Assembly (NCBI GenBank): GCA_963775835.1 | Contig: CAVZKV010000020.1 | Coordinates: 372,001-436,000, forward strand | Source: AWTP1-13 sp963775835 | GTDB taxonomy: Bacteria > Pseudomonadota > Alphaproteobacteria > Rhizobiales > Hyphomicrobiaceae | DNA length: 64,000 bases | Direction of reading: 5' to 3' | In this document: positions 1 through 8,084 of the stretch, one piece after another | Layout of the letters: every line of letters starts with the position of its first letter | How positions within the stretch are numbered: position 1 is the stretch's first letter | The notes under the pieces: generated by a model | Seen by the model: the letters and a program-made list of their open reading frames with translations, nothing else | Databases searched by the model: none | Told to the model about the DNA's origin: nothing | Translations under genes and position numbers: made by a program

Positions 1-59
1 GAAGATGATTTGTGTCGTCTTGCCGAGCTTGCGGCTTTCGCCCGTCGACCTCAACTGCG

Positions 60-545
60 TTCTGAGCCCGCGCTTCGGCCTCGTCCCAATTCCCGCGCTG
101 CGATCTTGGCTGTACCTCGGCCAGATCTACTTTCTTCATGCTTCAAAACCTTCTCTATTGCCTTCCACAACTCCGCGATTTCGGCCCTCGCCTCTCCGTT
201 GAGCTCAGCACCCGTGCGGCCTGTGCTAGCGGCTCTCACAAAATCGGTTCGCTGTCGGACTCCACGGGACGAATGGGGCGATCGGGAACCATCTTGCCAA
301 GACGGAGCAGCGTTTCGCGCGTCAACAAGGACGCGCGCGCATCGACCCGGTTCAGCACGAAGTTTGCCTTGTCGGATTTGCCGAGCTCGGCAATGACCCT
401 GACAACATCTTCCTGTGCAGCGACATCTAACGGGCTCGGTTGCACTGGGGCCGTAGCTAACGCCCGCCTGCGCAATGTACCAACCGAAGAATTGAACCCC
501 CGCGCCGACGTGCCGGCAAAGCCAACAGGCGTCAGGATCGCCACC
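60..545 (-). pseudogene. ParA-family ATPase remnant, frameshifted
   Basis: The minus strand from about 545 downward reads like the C-terminal half of a ParA/MinD-type partition ATPase: PVQPSPLDV, then VVRVIAELG, then FVLNRVDARASL. That frame stops at 236. The neighbouring frame continues the homology with RTDFVRAASTGRTGAELNG followed by an AEIAELWKAIE helix, so a frameshift lies near 270-300. The P-loop half expected upstream is absent. Such ParA copies are often carried by plasmids and integrative elements, which fits the recombinase relic next to it. The family call rests on these short motifs; it is surely not an intact gene. Confidence 0.55.
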
Positions 546-619
546 GTCCTCTGTCTCCGAATTGGTCACTTACATTTGAGGACCGCTACAAAGATTAGTC
601 TGCTACTCCCTCTTATCCA

Positions 620-859
620 GTGGGGTGGCAGAATTGCGTCATCACGTGTCCAGAATGCGGTCACAGCGCAACCGAGACCATGCCGATTGATGCCTGTCAG
701 TACATCTACGACTGTAGGGGATGCGGCCACTGCATGAAGCCTATCAAGGGCAAGTGCTGCGTCTACTGCTCCTACGGATCGGTCCCTTGCCCACCTGATT
801 CGGTGCCAGTCAGCCTGGATCTGCGTTGGCCGGGGTGCTCCCAGATCAGTTGGCAGTGA
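620..859 (+). CDS. Small Cys-rich CxxC protein (GDCC-type family)
   Basis: A 79-residue protein starting at GTG. It contains CPECGH, then CxxCGH, then GKCCVYCSYGSVPCPP near residues 43-58. It resembles a small conserved protein of proteobacteria whose hallmark is GDCCVFCSYG(S/T)VPCPP; here the first Asp is Lys. Family members are usually about 60-70 residues and end near the PCPP motif, so the last ~20 residues may be read-through into non-homologous sequence. The four cysteine pairs suggest metal binding; no function is known to me. Relatives are, from memory, often found near mercury or other metal-resistance genes, but none is present here. The start is uncertain; a start at the following ITCPECG segment is possible. 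Confidence 0.6.
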   Translation: MGWQNCVITCPECGHSATETMPIDACQYIYDCRGCGHCMKPIKGKCCVYCSYGSVPCPPDSVPVSLDLRWPGCSQISWQ

Positions 860-1294
860 CACGCACCCCAGCCTCCCGCTTTCTGGTCGTGCCAATTCTC
901 ACCATCCCCGATAGCCCCCTATCCGACGCGGTACGGTGCCAACACAGAAGCCAACCTCCCTCGCCACCTTGCCGATGCCGATGCCCTTGGCCACCGGCGT
1001 GCGCGGTCGAGCTTGTCGAGTTCGGTACCGGGCCGACCCAGCTTCGTGCGCACGATCCCCCGATTGGTCTCGAACTTGCCGTCGCGGGCAATCTTTTCTT
1101 TGATCACCTTCAGCCCCGCCCGCACATGTTGGCAAATCATCGAATGCTCGAACTCGCCAAAAGCGCCCGTGATCTGGAACAGCAGCTTGCCCGTCGGCGT
1201 CGTCGTGTCGATGTTTTCTGGTCGCGGCCCTTTGCACCACTAATGCCGTATGGCCGAGGGGCGAGATGACCCGAGGCAGCGTCTCGTTAGCCAA
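846..1294 (-). pseudogene. Serine recombinase (resolvase) remnant 1
   Basis: Fragments in at least two minus-strand frames match the C-terminal part of a resolvase/invertase-type recombinase: MICQHVRAGLKVIKEKIARDGKF, a GRPG block, then GIGIGKVAREVGF and VGTV from the helix-turn-helix tail. The catalytic N-terminal domain with its Ser is missing and the frame is broken. A similar tail occurs at 20480-20760 on the other strand. It overlaps the end of the small Cys-rich gene by a few bases. Confidence 0.6.
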
Positions 1295-1449
1295 TGTGCG
1301 TTTATGATGTGGAACCGTACGACCGAAGCGCTAGCGAGTGGTTTACGACCGCGACCTATATCGGGAATCTTCCCCTTGCCATAGAATTGGCAGCCGCTGC
1401 CCTTCTGCAGTGGCAGGACAAGGCCGCCACTCCTTTTCTCGAGCTCTGA
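1294..1449 (+). CDS. Possible 51-residue protein or gene tail before the acyl-CoA operon
   Basis: An ATG-to-TGA frame of 51 codons ends 6 bases before the acyl-CoA ligase start, so it could be translationally coupled. The product is a mix of an acidic N-terminus and an Ala/Leu-rich helix (LAIELAAAALLQWQDKAA). I do not recognise it. It could be the surviving end of a longer gene cut by the recombinase relic upstream, or chance coding. No clear Shine-Dalgarno sequence precedes the ATG. Confidence 0.2.
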   Translation: MCVYDVEPYDRSASEWFTTATYIGNLPLAIELAAAALLQWQDKAATPFLEL

Positions 1450-1455
1450 GGACAG

Positions 1456-2979
1456 ATGCGCGATTTCGTCAATCTGGGGGACCTGCGAGACCCCGCGACA
1501 CCCGCGACAAATACGGCGTTGATCGACTGTTGCGACTGGGACATGCCGCGCATCCTCTCTCACGGCGACATCGACCGCCAGGCGAATGCCTGCGCTCGAG
1601 CCTTGGTCACACACGGCCTCGCGCGTGGTGATCGCGTGGCCATACTCTCCCTCAATCGGGCAGAGCTGCTGATCTCCTACCTCGCCATCATGCGCGCCGG
1701 CTTCGTCGCGGTGCCCGCGAACATCAAGTTTCCGAGGGAGACAATCGGTTTCATTCTGGATGACGCGCAAGTAAAGTTGGCATTCTGCGATGCGTCTGGG
1801 CGGACCCTATTACCGACGGGTATGCCCGTGATCGACTTCGACGCCTCCGGCAGCGACGGGTTTGCGAACTTTCTCGACCCAGGCTCCTTTGCGACCGCGC
1901 GGCCGGCGCCCGGCGAGATAGCTATGGTGCTCTACACCTCTGGCACTACCGGCCGTCCGAAGGGTGTTCCCTTGTCGCACGACGGTCAGCTTTGGGCCGT
2001 CCGCTCACGTGCCGGCGCCGGGAATCAGGACCGCCACCGCCTGCTGGTGGCCGCGCCACTTTTCCATATGAACGCTCTCGGGACCGCAAAATTCGTGCTT
2101 GCTGCCGGCGCCAGCATGGTTCTGCTGCCGCAGTTCAATGCGCGACGCTATGTCGAGGCGATCGGTCGGTTCAAAGTCACCTGGGTGACGTCGGTTCCGA
2201 CCATGCTGGCATTGGCCTTGCGTGAACGCGAGACGCTTGCGCGAACCGACCTGTCTTCGGTCGAGTTCATTCGCGCAGCGTCGGCGCCAATCACACAATC
2301 GCTCGTCGACGAGGTGCGGCGCATTTTCCCAAAGGCGGTGCTCAACATCGGCTACGGTACGACGGAAGCAGGTCCCGTCATGTTCGGGCCGCGGGCCGGT
2401 CTTCCAAAGCCTGATCTCGCCCTCGGGTGGCCACTGCCGGGCGTCGAGGTGCGCCTGGTCGGATTGGAGGGGCAAGAGGCCACCGAAGGCGAACTGTGGA
2501 TCCGCACGCCCGCGAATATGGCGGGCTACCTCAATCTGCCGGCCAAGACGCAGGAGGTGCTGACGAGCGACGGCTGGTACAAATCCGGCGACGTCTTCCG
2601 CCGCGACGAGTTGGGCGCCTACACGTTCGTCGGGCGCACCGACGACATGTTCGTGTGCGGTGGCGAGAACATCTATCCGGGCGAGGTGGAGGGCATGCTC
2701 GAGCGACACAGCGAAATCGTGCAGGCCTGCGTCGTGCCGGTGCCAGACGAGATCAAGGGCGAAAAGCCGTTCGCCTTCGTCGTCCTGAGGCCCGGCGCAC
2801 GTCTGACCGAGGATGAGGTCAAACGGTTCGCGCTCGACAATGCGCCCGCGTACCAGCATCCGCGCGGCGTCGTGTTCATGCCCGAGCTGCCGCTCGCCAC
2901 GACGAACAAAGTCGACCGCACGGCGCTGGGGGTGAACGCACGCAAGCGCTGGTTGGCGATGGCGGAGAAACCAGCGTGA
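1456..2979 (+). CDS. AMP-dependent acyl-CoA synthetase/ligase
   Basis: A 507-residue member of the adenylate-forming (ANL) superfamily, which activates a carboxylic acid to an acyl-AMP and then to a CoA thioester in the cytoplasm. Visible motifs are the phosphate-binding loop YTSGTTGRPKG (residues 160-170), YGTTE (300-304), the GWYKSGDV segment (373-380), the hinge GRTDDMFVCGGENIYPGEVE (from 393) and the C-terminal TTNKVDR with the expected catalytic lysine. Length is normal for the family. An AGGAC sequence lies just before the ATG. It begins a compact operon: the oxidoreductase starts 22 bases downstream and the thioesterase overlaps that gene. The substrate cannot be read from sequence; a medium- or branched-chain acid, or an aromatic acid, is plausible. 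Confidence 0.9.
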   Translation: MRDFVNLGDLRDPATPATNTALIDCCDWDMPRILSHGDIDRQANACARALVTHGLARGDRVAILSLNRAELLISYLAIMRAGFVAVPANIKFPRETIGFILDDAQVKLAFCDASGRTLLPTGMPVIDFDASGSDGFANFLDPGSFATARPAPGEIAMVLYTSGTTGRPKGVPLSHDGQLWAVRSRAGAGNQDRHRLLVAAPLFHMNALGTAKFVLAAGASMVLLPQFNARRYVEAIGRFKVTWVTSVPTMLALALRERETLARTDLSSVEFIRAASAPITQSLVDEVRRIFPKAVLNIGYGTTEAGPVMFGPRAGLPKPDLALGWPLPGVEVRLVGLEGQEATEGELWIRTPANMAGYLNLPAKTQEVLTSDGWYKSGDVFRRDELGAYTFVGRTDDMFVCGGENIYPGEVEGMLERHSEIVQACVVPVPDEIKGEKPFAFVVLRPGARLTEDEVKRFALDNAPAYQHPRGVVFMPELPLATTNKVDRTALGVNARKRWLAMAEKPA

Positions 2980-3001
2980 AGCATTCGCAGAGGACAAGGC
3001 C

Positions 3002-4012
3002 ATGAAGGCAGCAGTCATCTACGAGCACGGCGGTCCGGGCTCGATCCGCTACGAGGCCGCCTTCCCCAATCCAACTCCCGCCGCCGGCGAAGCCGTCGTG
3101 CGCGTGAAGGCGGCATCATTGAATTACCACGACATCTTCACGCGCCGAGGCATGCCCGGAATCAAGGTGCCGATGCCGTGCGTCATGGGCATCGACTTCG
3201 CTGGCGAGATTTCGGCCCTCGGAGCCGGCGTGAGCGACTGGGTGGTCGGCGACCGCGTCCTGATCGATCCGGTCGACCGGGTCGGCGGCGGTGGTCTCAT
3301 CGGCGAGGTGCGGCACGGCGGTCTCGCCGAGTACTGCGCGGTGCCGACGCATCACCTCGTCAAGTTGCCGGACAATGTGTCTTACGAGGCGGCCGCGTGC
3401 TTGCCAGTCGCGTACGGCACCGCGCTGCGCATGATGGTCACCATTGGCCAGATCAAGGCCGGCGAGAAAGTAATGATCCTCGGCGCGTCCGGGGGCGTCG
3501 GCACCTGCTGCGTGCAGCTGGCGAAGCTCGCGGGCGCGGAAGTCATCGTGTGCGCATCGAGCGCCGAAAAGCTCGCGCGCCTCAAAGAGCTCGGCGCCGA
3601 CCACGGAGTCAATTACACGACCGAGGACTTCGTCAAATGGGTCTATGCCAAGTACGGCAAACCGCACCGCCGGCGCTTCGACGGTGGGTTGGATGTCGTC
3701 GTCAACTTCACCGGCGGCGATACCTGGGTACCTTCGCTACGAGCGCTGCACCGACAGGGGCGCATCCTGACCTGCGGGGCCACCGCCGGCTTCGATCCCA
3801 AGGAGGACTTGCGCTTCATCTGGACCTTCGAGCTCAACATCCGCGGCTCCAACGGCTGGATGCGCGAGGACCTCACGGCATTGTTCGACCTGATCGGCTC
3901 GGGCAAGCTGAAACCCGTCATCGATCGCGAGCTGTCGCTGCCGGAAGCCAACGAAGCCTTTCGCCTCCTCGAGAATCGCATCGTGTTCGGCAAAGTGCTG
4001 GTGAAGCCATGA
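3002..4012 (+). CDS. Zn-less medium-chain dehydrogenase/quinone oxidoreductase-type protein
   Basis: A 336-residue MDR-superfamily oxidoreductase. The N-terminal GroES-like part runs to about residue 130. The Rossmann fold starts with GASGGVGTCCVQLAKLAGAEV (from 161), a nucleotide-binding loop of the NADPH:quinone-reductase/crotonyl-CoA-reductase type. The protein ends with FGKVLVKP, typical of the family. The catalytic-zinc Cys/His pattern of alcohol dehydrogenases is not evident. Its place between an acyl-CoA ligase and a hotdog thioesterase suggests it reduces an unsaturated acyl-CoA or a related carbonyl; that is inference from context. The stop overlaps the next start (ATGA). Confidence 0.85.
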   Translation: MKAAVIYEHGGPGSIRYEAAFPNPTPAAGEAVVRVKAASLNYHDIFTRRGMPGIKVPMPCVMGIDFAGEISALGAGVSDWVVGDRVLIDPVDRVGGGGLIGEVRHGGLAEYCAVPTHHLVKLPDNVSYEAAACLPVAYGTALRMMVTIGQIKAGEKVMILGASGGVGTCCVQLAKLAGAEVIVCASSAEKLARLKELGADHGVNYTTEDFVKWVYAKYGKPHRRRFDGGLDVVVNFTGGDTWVPSLRALHRQGRILTCGATAGFDPKEDLRFIWTFELNIRGSNGWMREDLTALFDLIGSGKLKPVIDRELSLPEANEAFRLLENRIVFGKVLVKP

Positions 4013-4440
4013 GCGACGTTTCGCCAACCAAACTCGACGCCGCCGGCGTGCAGGCGATCCTCGATGCCTCGCCGTTCATAGCATCGCTCGGGCTCAAGGT
4101 AGTTAGCGTGGACCACGCCAAGGGCGAGATCAGCATGCAAATGCCTCTGAAGCCGGAGTTCGAGCGGCGCCGCGGTACGCGTCAGTTCCACGGCGGGCCG
4201 ATCGCTGCTTTCATCGATGTGGTCGGCGACTACGCCATAGGCATGTTGGTCGGCGGCGGCGTACCGACCATCAACCTGCGGATAGACTACCTCCGACCCG
4301 CAATCGGCCAGTCGATCACTGGCATCGGGCGGGTGCGCCGGCAGGGCCGCACCGTCGCACTGGTCGACATCGAGATCACCGACGAGGGGGGAAAGTTGGT
4401 CGCCGTTGGCCGCGGCACCTATACGCCGCAGACCGGCTGA
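4009..4440 (+). CDS. PaaI-like hotdog-fold thioesterase
   Basis: A 143-residue protein starting at the ATG that overlaps the TGA of the oxidoreductase gene. FHGGPIAAFIDVVGDYA is the helix segment of PaaI/YdiI-type thioesterases, with the conserved His-Gly-Gly and the acidic residue; NLRIDYLRPA and GxGRVRRQGRTVALVDIEI follow, as expected. The family hydrolyses acyl-CoA thioesters, often aromatic or medium-chain ones. Length is normal. With the ligase and reductase it forms a three-gene operon that could load, modify and release an acyl group. Confidence 0.85.
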   Translation: MSDVSPTKLDAAGVQAILDASPFIASLGLKVVSVDHAKGEISMQMPLKPEFERRRGTRQFHGGPIAAFIDVVGDYAIGMLVGGGVPTINLRIDYLRPAIGQSITGIGRVRRQGRTVALVDIEITDEGGKLVAVGRGTYTPQTG

Positions 4441-4746
4441 ACTGCGGGGTGGCAGCTGGTCACTCGCACCTTACCTCAGCCGCAACAATACGCAGATGCT
4501 GGTCCCGAAGTCATACTGGAGCCGGAGGCGGGCCTCGCGATGGCAATGGTGCTCCATGAGCTTGCGACCAACGCTGCGAAGTACGGCGCACTTTCTACGA
4601 AAGGGGGGCACGTGATGATCACATGGGAGCGGCTCCTGCAGGGGCAACCGACTGATCTGATACTCAACTGGAAGGAGTTTGGCGGCCCAGGAGCTTGGAT
4701 CCCCGACGCCACCGACAAGCCAGGCCGCAAAGTAGTGCGGCCTTAA
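4441..4746 (+). pseudogene. HWE-type histidine kinase C-terminal fragment
   Basis: Directly after the thioesterase stop, one frame reads GPEVILEPEAGLAMAMVLHE then LATNAAKYGALS, GGHVMITW and LILNWKEFGGP. This is the ATP-binding domain of an HWE-family sensor kinase, including the N-box and the W-x-E residues. The dimerisation/phosphoacceptor part and all input domains are missing and there is no independent start, so it is a 5'-truncated remnant. It resembles the corresponding region of the complete kinase at 9348-10817. Confidence 0.65.
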
Positions 4747-4974
4747 TGAGGCAACGCTAGAGGTCCGGCTGTACTAAATCGGTCGGTGGGTATAGGCTCA
4801 TATGATACGCAGCACCAAGCCCGTCCTCGCTACGCGCGCTTGGCCTCAAACTTAGCCGATCATCACGCTTGCTGCGCCCCTTTGGGATTGATCGACGGCT
4901 CGGGTCATCTCGGCCAGCATCAAATAGGCCGTCTACCTTGGTGGTTCGCGCTTAGCCGCGCCAAGGAATGGCCC

Positions 4975-5640
4975 GTGTCACCGAACCGTATTCTGTCGCG
5001 GCTATCGCCAGCCGATTTGGGTTTGCTCGAGCCTCACCTGGAGCCTGCCAACCTTCCAGTGCATCGCTCCCTGGAGTGGCGCAATAAACGCATCGATTAT
5101 GTCTATTTCATTGAGGCAGGATTTGCCTCCGTTGTCGCCAACGGGTCTGGCAAGCCGAGCATCGAGGTTGGCATCATTGGTCGCGAAGGCATGACCGGCT
5201 TGGCGATTGTGATGGGGTATCAGCGCGCGTCTCACGATACTTACATCCAGGCTGCCGGCAAGGGTCAACGGATCAGAGCAGCCAAGTTGCGCGAGGCCGA
5301 CGAGCGCAGCAACACGCTTCACCGGGCCATGCTGCGCTACGCTCATGCATACCTTCTGCAGACCACCGCAACGGCCCTTGCAAACGGACGGAGCAAAATC
5401 GAAGAGCGGTTGTCGCGCTGGCTACTCATGGCAGATGATCGCATCGACGGTGACCGATTGCCCCTCACGCACGAATTCCTGTCTTTGATGTTAGGCGTGC
5501 GCCGATCTGGGGTGACCACTGCCCTGCAGGCGCTGGAGCGAAAGGGTCTCATTTCCAGGATGAGGGGAAACATCCTTCTCCGCGATCGCAAAGGACTGGA
5601 GAAGCAGTCAAATGGAACCTACCTAACCTCTGAGCTTTAA
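4975..5640 (+). CDS. Crp/Fnr-family transcriptional regulator
   Basis: The GTG at 4975 is chosen because AAGGA sits 7 bases upstream and family members begin near NRILSRLSP; the open frame extends further upstream without homology. The product (221 residues) has an N-terminal cyclic-nucleotide-binding-like jelly roll, SRLSPADLGLLEPHLEPANLP through GIIGREGMTGLAIVMG, and a C-terminal winged helix, LTHEFLSLMLGVRRSGVTT then ALQALERKGLI. There is no Cys cluster for an Fe-S centre. This subgroup is abundant in Bradyrhizobium relatives and mostly unassigned. The two palindromic sites near 6.4 and 7.7 kb are conceivable targets, by inference only. Confidence 0.85.
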   Translation: MSPNRILSRLSPADLGLLEPHLEPANLPVHRSLEWRNKRIDYVYFIEAGFASVVANGSGKPSIEVGIIGREGMTGLAIVMGYQRASHDTYIQAAGKGQRIRAAKLREADERSNTLHRAMLRYAHAYLLQTTATALANGRSKIEERLSRWLLMADDRIDGDRLPLTHEFLSLMLGVRRSGVTTALQALERKGLISRMRGNILLRDRKGLEKQSNGTYLTSEL

Positions 5641-5669
5641 TGGCTAGAAATGCCGCCGACGCAACATCG

Positions 5670-5945
5670 TCAGCTACCGTGTCGAGCCGAACTCAATGCC
5701 TTTTTGACGCGTAGCGGCGCACCTGGGACGTGCTTGCGGCTGACCAGCCTGCGCCGCAACAGACTGCGCGCGCGATAGAGCTCACGCAGGATGTCGCGCA
5801 TGACTTCCAACGCCTTTTCTGCCGAGCGGGTATCGTTCCCCGAGGCGCGTAGCCGCTCGATAAAAACGTGCTGGACCGCGAGCCGCCGCTCGGCGTCCCT
5901 GACTTGGCTGCTATTGCAGCTGAATTGCTCGTCATGCCTGGTCAT
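5670..5945 (-). CDS. Small helical protein of Rhizobiales type
   Basis: The ATG at 5945 follows a GAGGGGG sequence and gives a 91-residue product. The core VRDAERRLAVQHVFIERLR then ASGNDTRSAEKALEVMRDIL resembles short alphaproteobacterial proteins with the pattern AExRIAxQxxxIxxLxxxGxDTxxAExLLxxL, seen next to DUF6894 proteins. It is predicted all-helical and soluble; the function is unknown. The basic C-terminal ~25 residues may be unrelated extension. The frame continues upstream into a DUF6894 relic, so a fusion start at 6020 is also possible. Confidence 0.55.
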   Translation of the reverse strand: MTRHDEQFSCNSSQVRDAERRLAVQHVFIERLRASGNDTRSAEKALEVMRDILRELYRARSLLRRRLVSRKHVPGAPLRVKKALSSARHGS

Positions 5946-6045
5946 CACTCGCCCCCTCAATCCCATGCATTTCCCATTCACGAGCCCTTGGGCGCGTTGT
6001 GCTGCCTCCACTTCAGCCACGGCCCGTCGAGGACCCTGATATTGC
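5946..6045 (-). pseudogene. DUF6894-family relic fused in frame upstream of the small helical protein
   Basis: The minus strand reads AEVEAAQRAQGLVNGKCMG, close to ADVETAQRAQGLVNGEAMD in the complete DUF6894-type gene at 6104-6334. The conserved N-terminal YYFHVRRG part is missing. This is a partial tandem duplication whose frame runs without a stop into the downstream gene. Confidence 0.5.
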
Positions 6046-6103
6046 TTCCGCTTTAGATGGACCTTCGCACTGACCTGAGGGGCCGTGATGTTACCGCGAC
6101 CAC

Positions 6104-6334
6104 CTAGAACGGGAATTCAAACAAGGTCTCCCAGTTATCGTCAGCAACGATTATCCTCCTGCGGCTGGCGGACGCCCCGTCCATTGACGCCCTGTCCATT
6201 GCTTCCCCATTCACGAGCCCTTGCGCGCGTTGTGCTGTCTCCACGTCAGCGTCCGCAGTATCAGCCAGTTCAATGCCTTCATGGTCTAGTACGGTGATTT
6301 GGCCACGTCTAACGTGGAAGTAATAGTGAGGCAT
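6104..6334 (-). CDS. DUF6894-type small protein
   Basis: A 76-residue protein beginning MPHYYFHVRRGQ, then VLDHEGIELADTADADVETA then QRAQGLV. The Y-[YF]-F-H-[VI]-x-x-G start and the D-x-E-G-x-E-L/F-x-D segment are the hallmark of a small family widespread in Rhizobiales and of unknown function. GGGAGG lies 7 bases upstream of the ATG. The final ~25 residues (RRRIIVADDNWETLFEFPF) are not typical. A palindromic site and a leader element shared with the response-regulator gene lie upstream (6374-6448). Confidence 0.75.
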   Translation of the reverse strand: MPHYYFHVRRGQITVLDHEGIELADTADADVETAQRAQGLVNGEAMDRASMDGASASRRRIIVADDNWETLFEFPF

Positions 6335-6373
6335 AGCAAGCCTCCCACCGTGTCTCCGATATGAGGGATGGAG

Positions 6374-6448
6374 AGCGCCTATAACGACGCGGCGCGGGAC
6401 TTTGATTTAGTGCCGCAGTATCTGAAGGAATTGTCCAAAACCGAACAA
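6374..6448 (-). promoter_or_regulatory. Palindrome TTGTCC-N6-GGACAA variant plus shared leader element
   Basis: Upstream of the DUF6894 gene lie TTGTCCAAAACCGAACAA (6431-6448) and AGCGCCTATAACGACGCG (6374-6391). Both recur upstream of the response-regulator gene (7739-7756 and 7662-7679), in the same order and orientation relative to the gene, with 39 bases between them here. The dyad looks like an operator for a dimeric regulator and the second block like part of the promoter or leader. Confidence 0.55.
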
Positions 6449-6820
6449 GGCCCTTAATCGCAGGGGCTGACAAGCCGATTTGCCAGCTAAGCCTTCAGGG
6501 ACTGATCACGGCGCGTTCGGAAATCCAGCGTATCAACAAGTTTGCGTTGGAGGAGGTGGTACGCGTCCGGGCTCGAAGTGATGGAAGCCGCTCATCCTCG
6601 CCTGGTGCGCCGCGTATCGCAAATACGCGGTGTCCCACCGTGGCGGAAGCCTACGTGTGTCGATCGCCTCCACGAACAGCCAAACTGTTGATGAACCGTC
6701 GTCAGAGCGGCTCTAAGTAGTTACCACCGGGACATTGTGTATTGCGGATGCTGCGGAAGCTCAGCATCGTCGCAGCGCAAACGGCGGCTCGTTTCCCAGG
6801 GGGATTGGGGTCGTGGAGAA
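6449..6820. other. No recognisable gene
   Basis: I see no frame with family resemblance or a convincing start in this stretch. It may hold the promoter of the membrane protein that follows. Confidence 0.4.
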
Positions 6821-7216
6821 ATGTACGGTTCCCGGGAAGTCGGGATAGGGCTGCTGACCGTCAGTGTAGCGGTTGCAGCCTGCGGCATTGGCTACTGTGA
6901 CGAAGACGTTCTTTTCAGCGTCCTCACCAGTGGCAGCGGGTTTCTTGTCGCTATGTCCTTTTACAGCCTCTCTCGCTGGCCCGCGTCGCTTGACCAAATA
7001 ATGCGCGGGAAACGGGACGGGTCGATGCACGATCGACATTCCACCATCTCCAGGACGCACGCTGCTCAGATGCAGCAGCGTATCCATGCGCTAATGCGCA
7101 GCATCTCTGACCGCGAGCAACGCGGTGAAAATGTGGAGAGTACGAGGAAGTTGCTGCGGATCGTAGAAGAGACGCAGCGCACCTTGCATCTCCGGCCGCA
7201 CTGGTCGGCGGGGTAG
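6821..7216 (+). CDS. Small two-helix membrane protein, unknown
   Basis: From the ATG at 6821 the product is 131 residues. Two hydrophobic segments (GLLTVSVAVAACGIGYC and VLFSVLTSGSGFLVAMSFYS) lie within the first ~50 residues and are followed by a cytoplasmic-looking helical tail, RIHALMRSISDREQRGENVE then STRKLLRIVEETQRTL. That tail resembles the x-R-I-x-x-L-x-x-x-G-x-(D/N)-x-x-x-(A/T)-x-x-L-L pattern of the helical protein at 5670. The frame is open further upstream, so the start is uncertain; GGAG sits very close to the ATG. Function unknown. Confidence 0.5.
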   Translation: MYGSREVGIGLLTVSVAVAACGIGYCDEDVLFSVLTSGSGFLVAMSFYSLSRWPASLDQIMRGKRDGSMHDRHSTISRTHAAQMQQRIHALMRSISDREQRGENVESTRKLLRIVEETQRTLHLRPHWSAG

Positions 7217-7237
7217 CCTCGGGCGCGTGATAGGACT

Positions 7238-7637
7238 TTAAGCGGATGCTAGCCGCATCATATGCTTCCTCTGCACAAGTCGCCGACACGCCTCAACCAA
7301 GTCGGCTGGTCGATAGGGCTTCTCGAAAAACAGACTGCCCGCAACTGCGCGGGAACGATTAACCGAATTGCTTGAAGCGTAGATGATGGGCACGTCCGGC
7401 CGAACGGCGCGGAACAGCTCAGCTACGTCCCAGCCGCTTAGTTGGCTTGGCAGTTGGGTGACCGTAAAGACCACATCGATGCGGTGCCCCGCCTCCAAGC
7501 ACGCCATGGCCCCTTCGGCAGTGCTGGCTTGAAGAACGTCCCACCCGGCGCTGCGCAGTTCTAGACCGATCAGGTTGCGCACAGCCCAATCATCTTCGAC
7601 CACGAGAACAACCCGCAACCGCCCGTGCTGGCTCACA
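7238..7637 (-). CDS. Single-domain response regulator
   Basis: The GTG at 7637 is preferred because AAGGAACAAG precedes it and the upstream frame only translates the shared leader element. The product (132 residues) is a receiver domain alone: VVLVVEDDWAVRNLIGLEL then GWDVLQASTAEGA. The phosphoacceptor region is VVFTVTQLPSQLSGWDV, where the usual D(V/L)xMP is degenerate: the aspartate position reads T in FTVTQLP. The conserved Lys is present in FFEKPYRPADLV. The missing Asp suggests a phosphorylation-independent or decaying receiver. A palindrome and leader shared with the DUF6894 gene lie upstream. Confidence 0.75.
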
Positions 7638-7661
7638 CCTTGTTCCTTCTGGGATGCGACA

Positions 7662-7756
7662 GCGCCTATAACGACGCGTTGCGGCCCCTTGAGCCGGTGC
7701 CTACACAATGTACGCTATAGTACCACGTTTCCAAGGAATTGTCCAAAACCGGACAA
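7662..7756 (-). promoter_or_regulatory. Promoter region with two dyads upstream of the response regulator
   Basis: On the minus strand TTGTCCGGTTTTGGACAA (7739-7756) overlaps a -35-like TTGGAC. After 18 bases comes TACTAT as a possible -10, which overlaps the near-dyad TGTACGCTATAGTACC (7709-7724). The leader block AGCGCCTATAACGACGCG (7662-7679) follows. The first dyad and the leader block recur at 6374-6448 and the second dyad at 58788-58803. This suggests two different dimeric regulators or a composite site. Confidence 0.5.
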
Positions 7757-8084
7757 ATATGGCGAACGACGTCTCGGCGGGGCCCCTACGTCAACCAGCG
7801 GTTTGCCACTCGCGCTCGCATTGCTGCGGCGCATGAGTCTTGAAGTGGCACAAAGTCCCCGTCGGGGCTTCACGGTACGACAGGAGTGCCTCGAAAGCCG
7901 ACATTTCGAGGTAACGCGCACGTTTCACGTCTTGTCGCCCGCGCCTTTGGCGGGGCATGTTCCCAAGCCAACCGCAGAAGGCCTTGGGGGTCGGGTGTAT
8001 TCCGCGCCGTGGCGTGAATAGAGCCGCACATCGCGTTGCCGTTCCTGATGATCTGGAAGCGGAAACCTTTTACCCGCTGAACAG
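7757..8084. other. No recognisable gene
   Basis: Nothing in this stretch resembles a known protein. It lies between the response-regulator promoter and a recombinase relic. Confidence 0.4.

Noticed and set aside
1240..1770. Minus-strand frame of 176 codons across the start of the acyl-CoA ligase
   Set aside because: No homology; it is an antisense shadow.
2005..3018. Long minus-strand open frame opposite the acyl-CoA ligase gene
   Set aside because: It has no family resemblance and mirrors the codon structure of the clearly homologous plus-strand gene.
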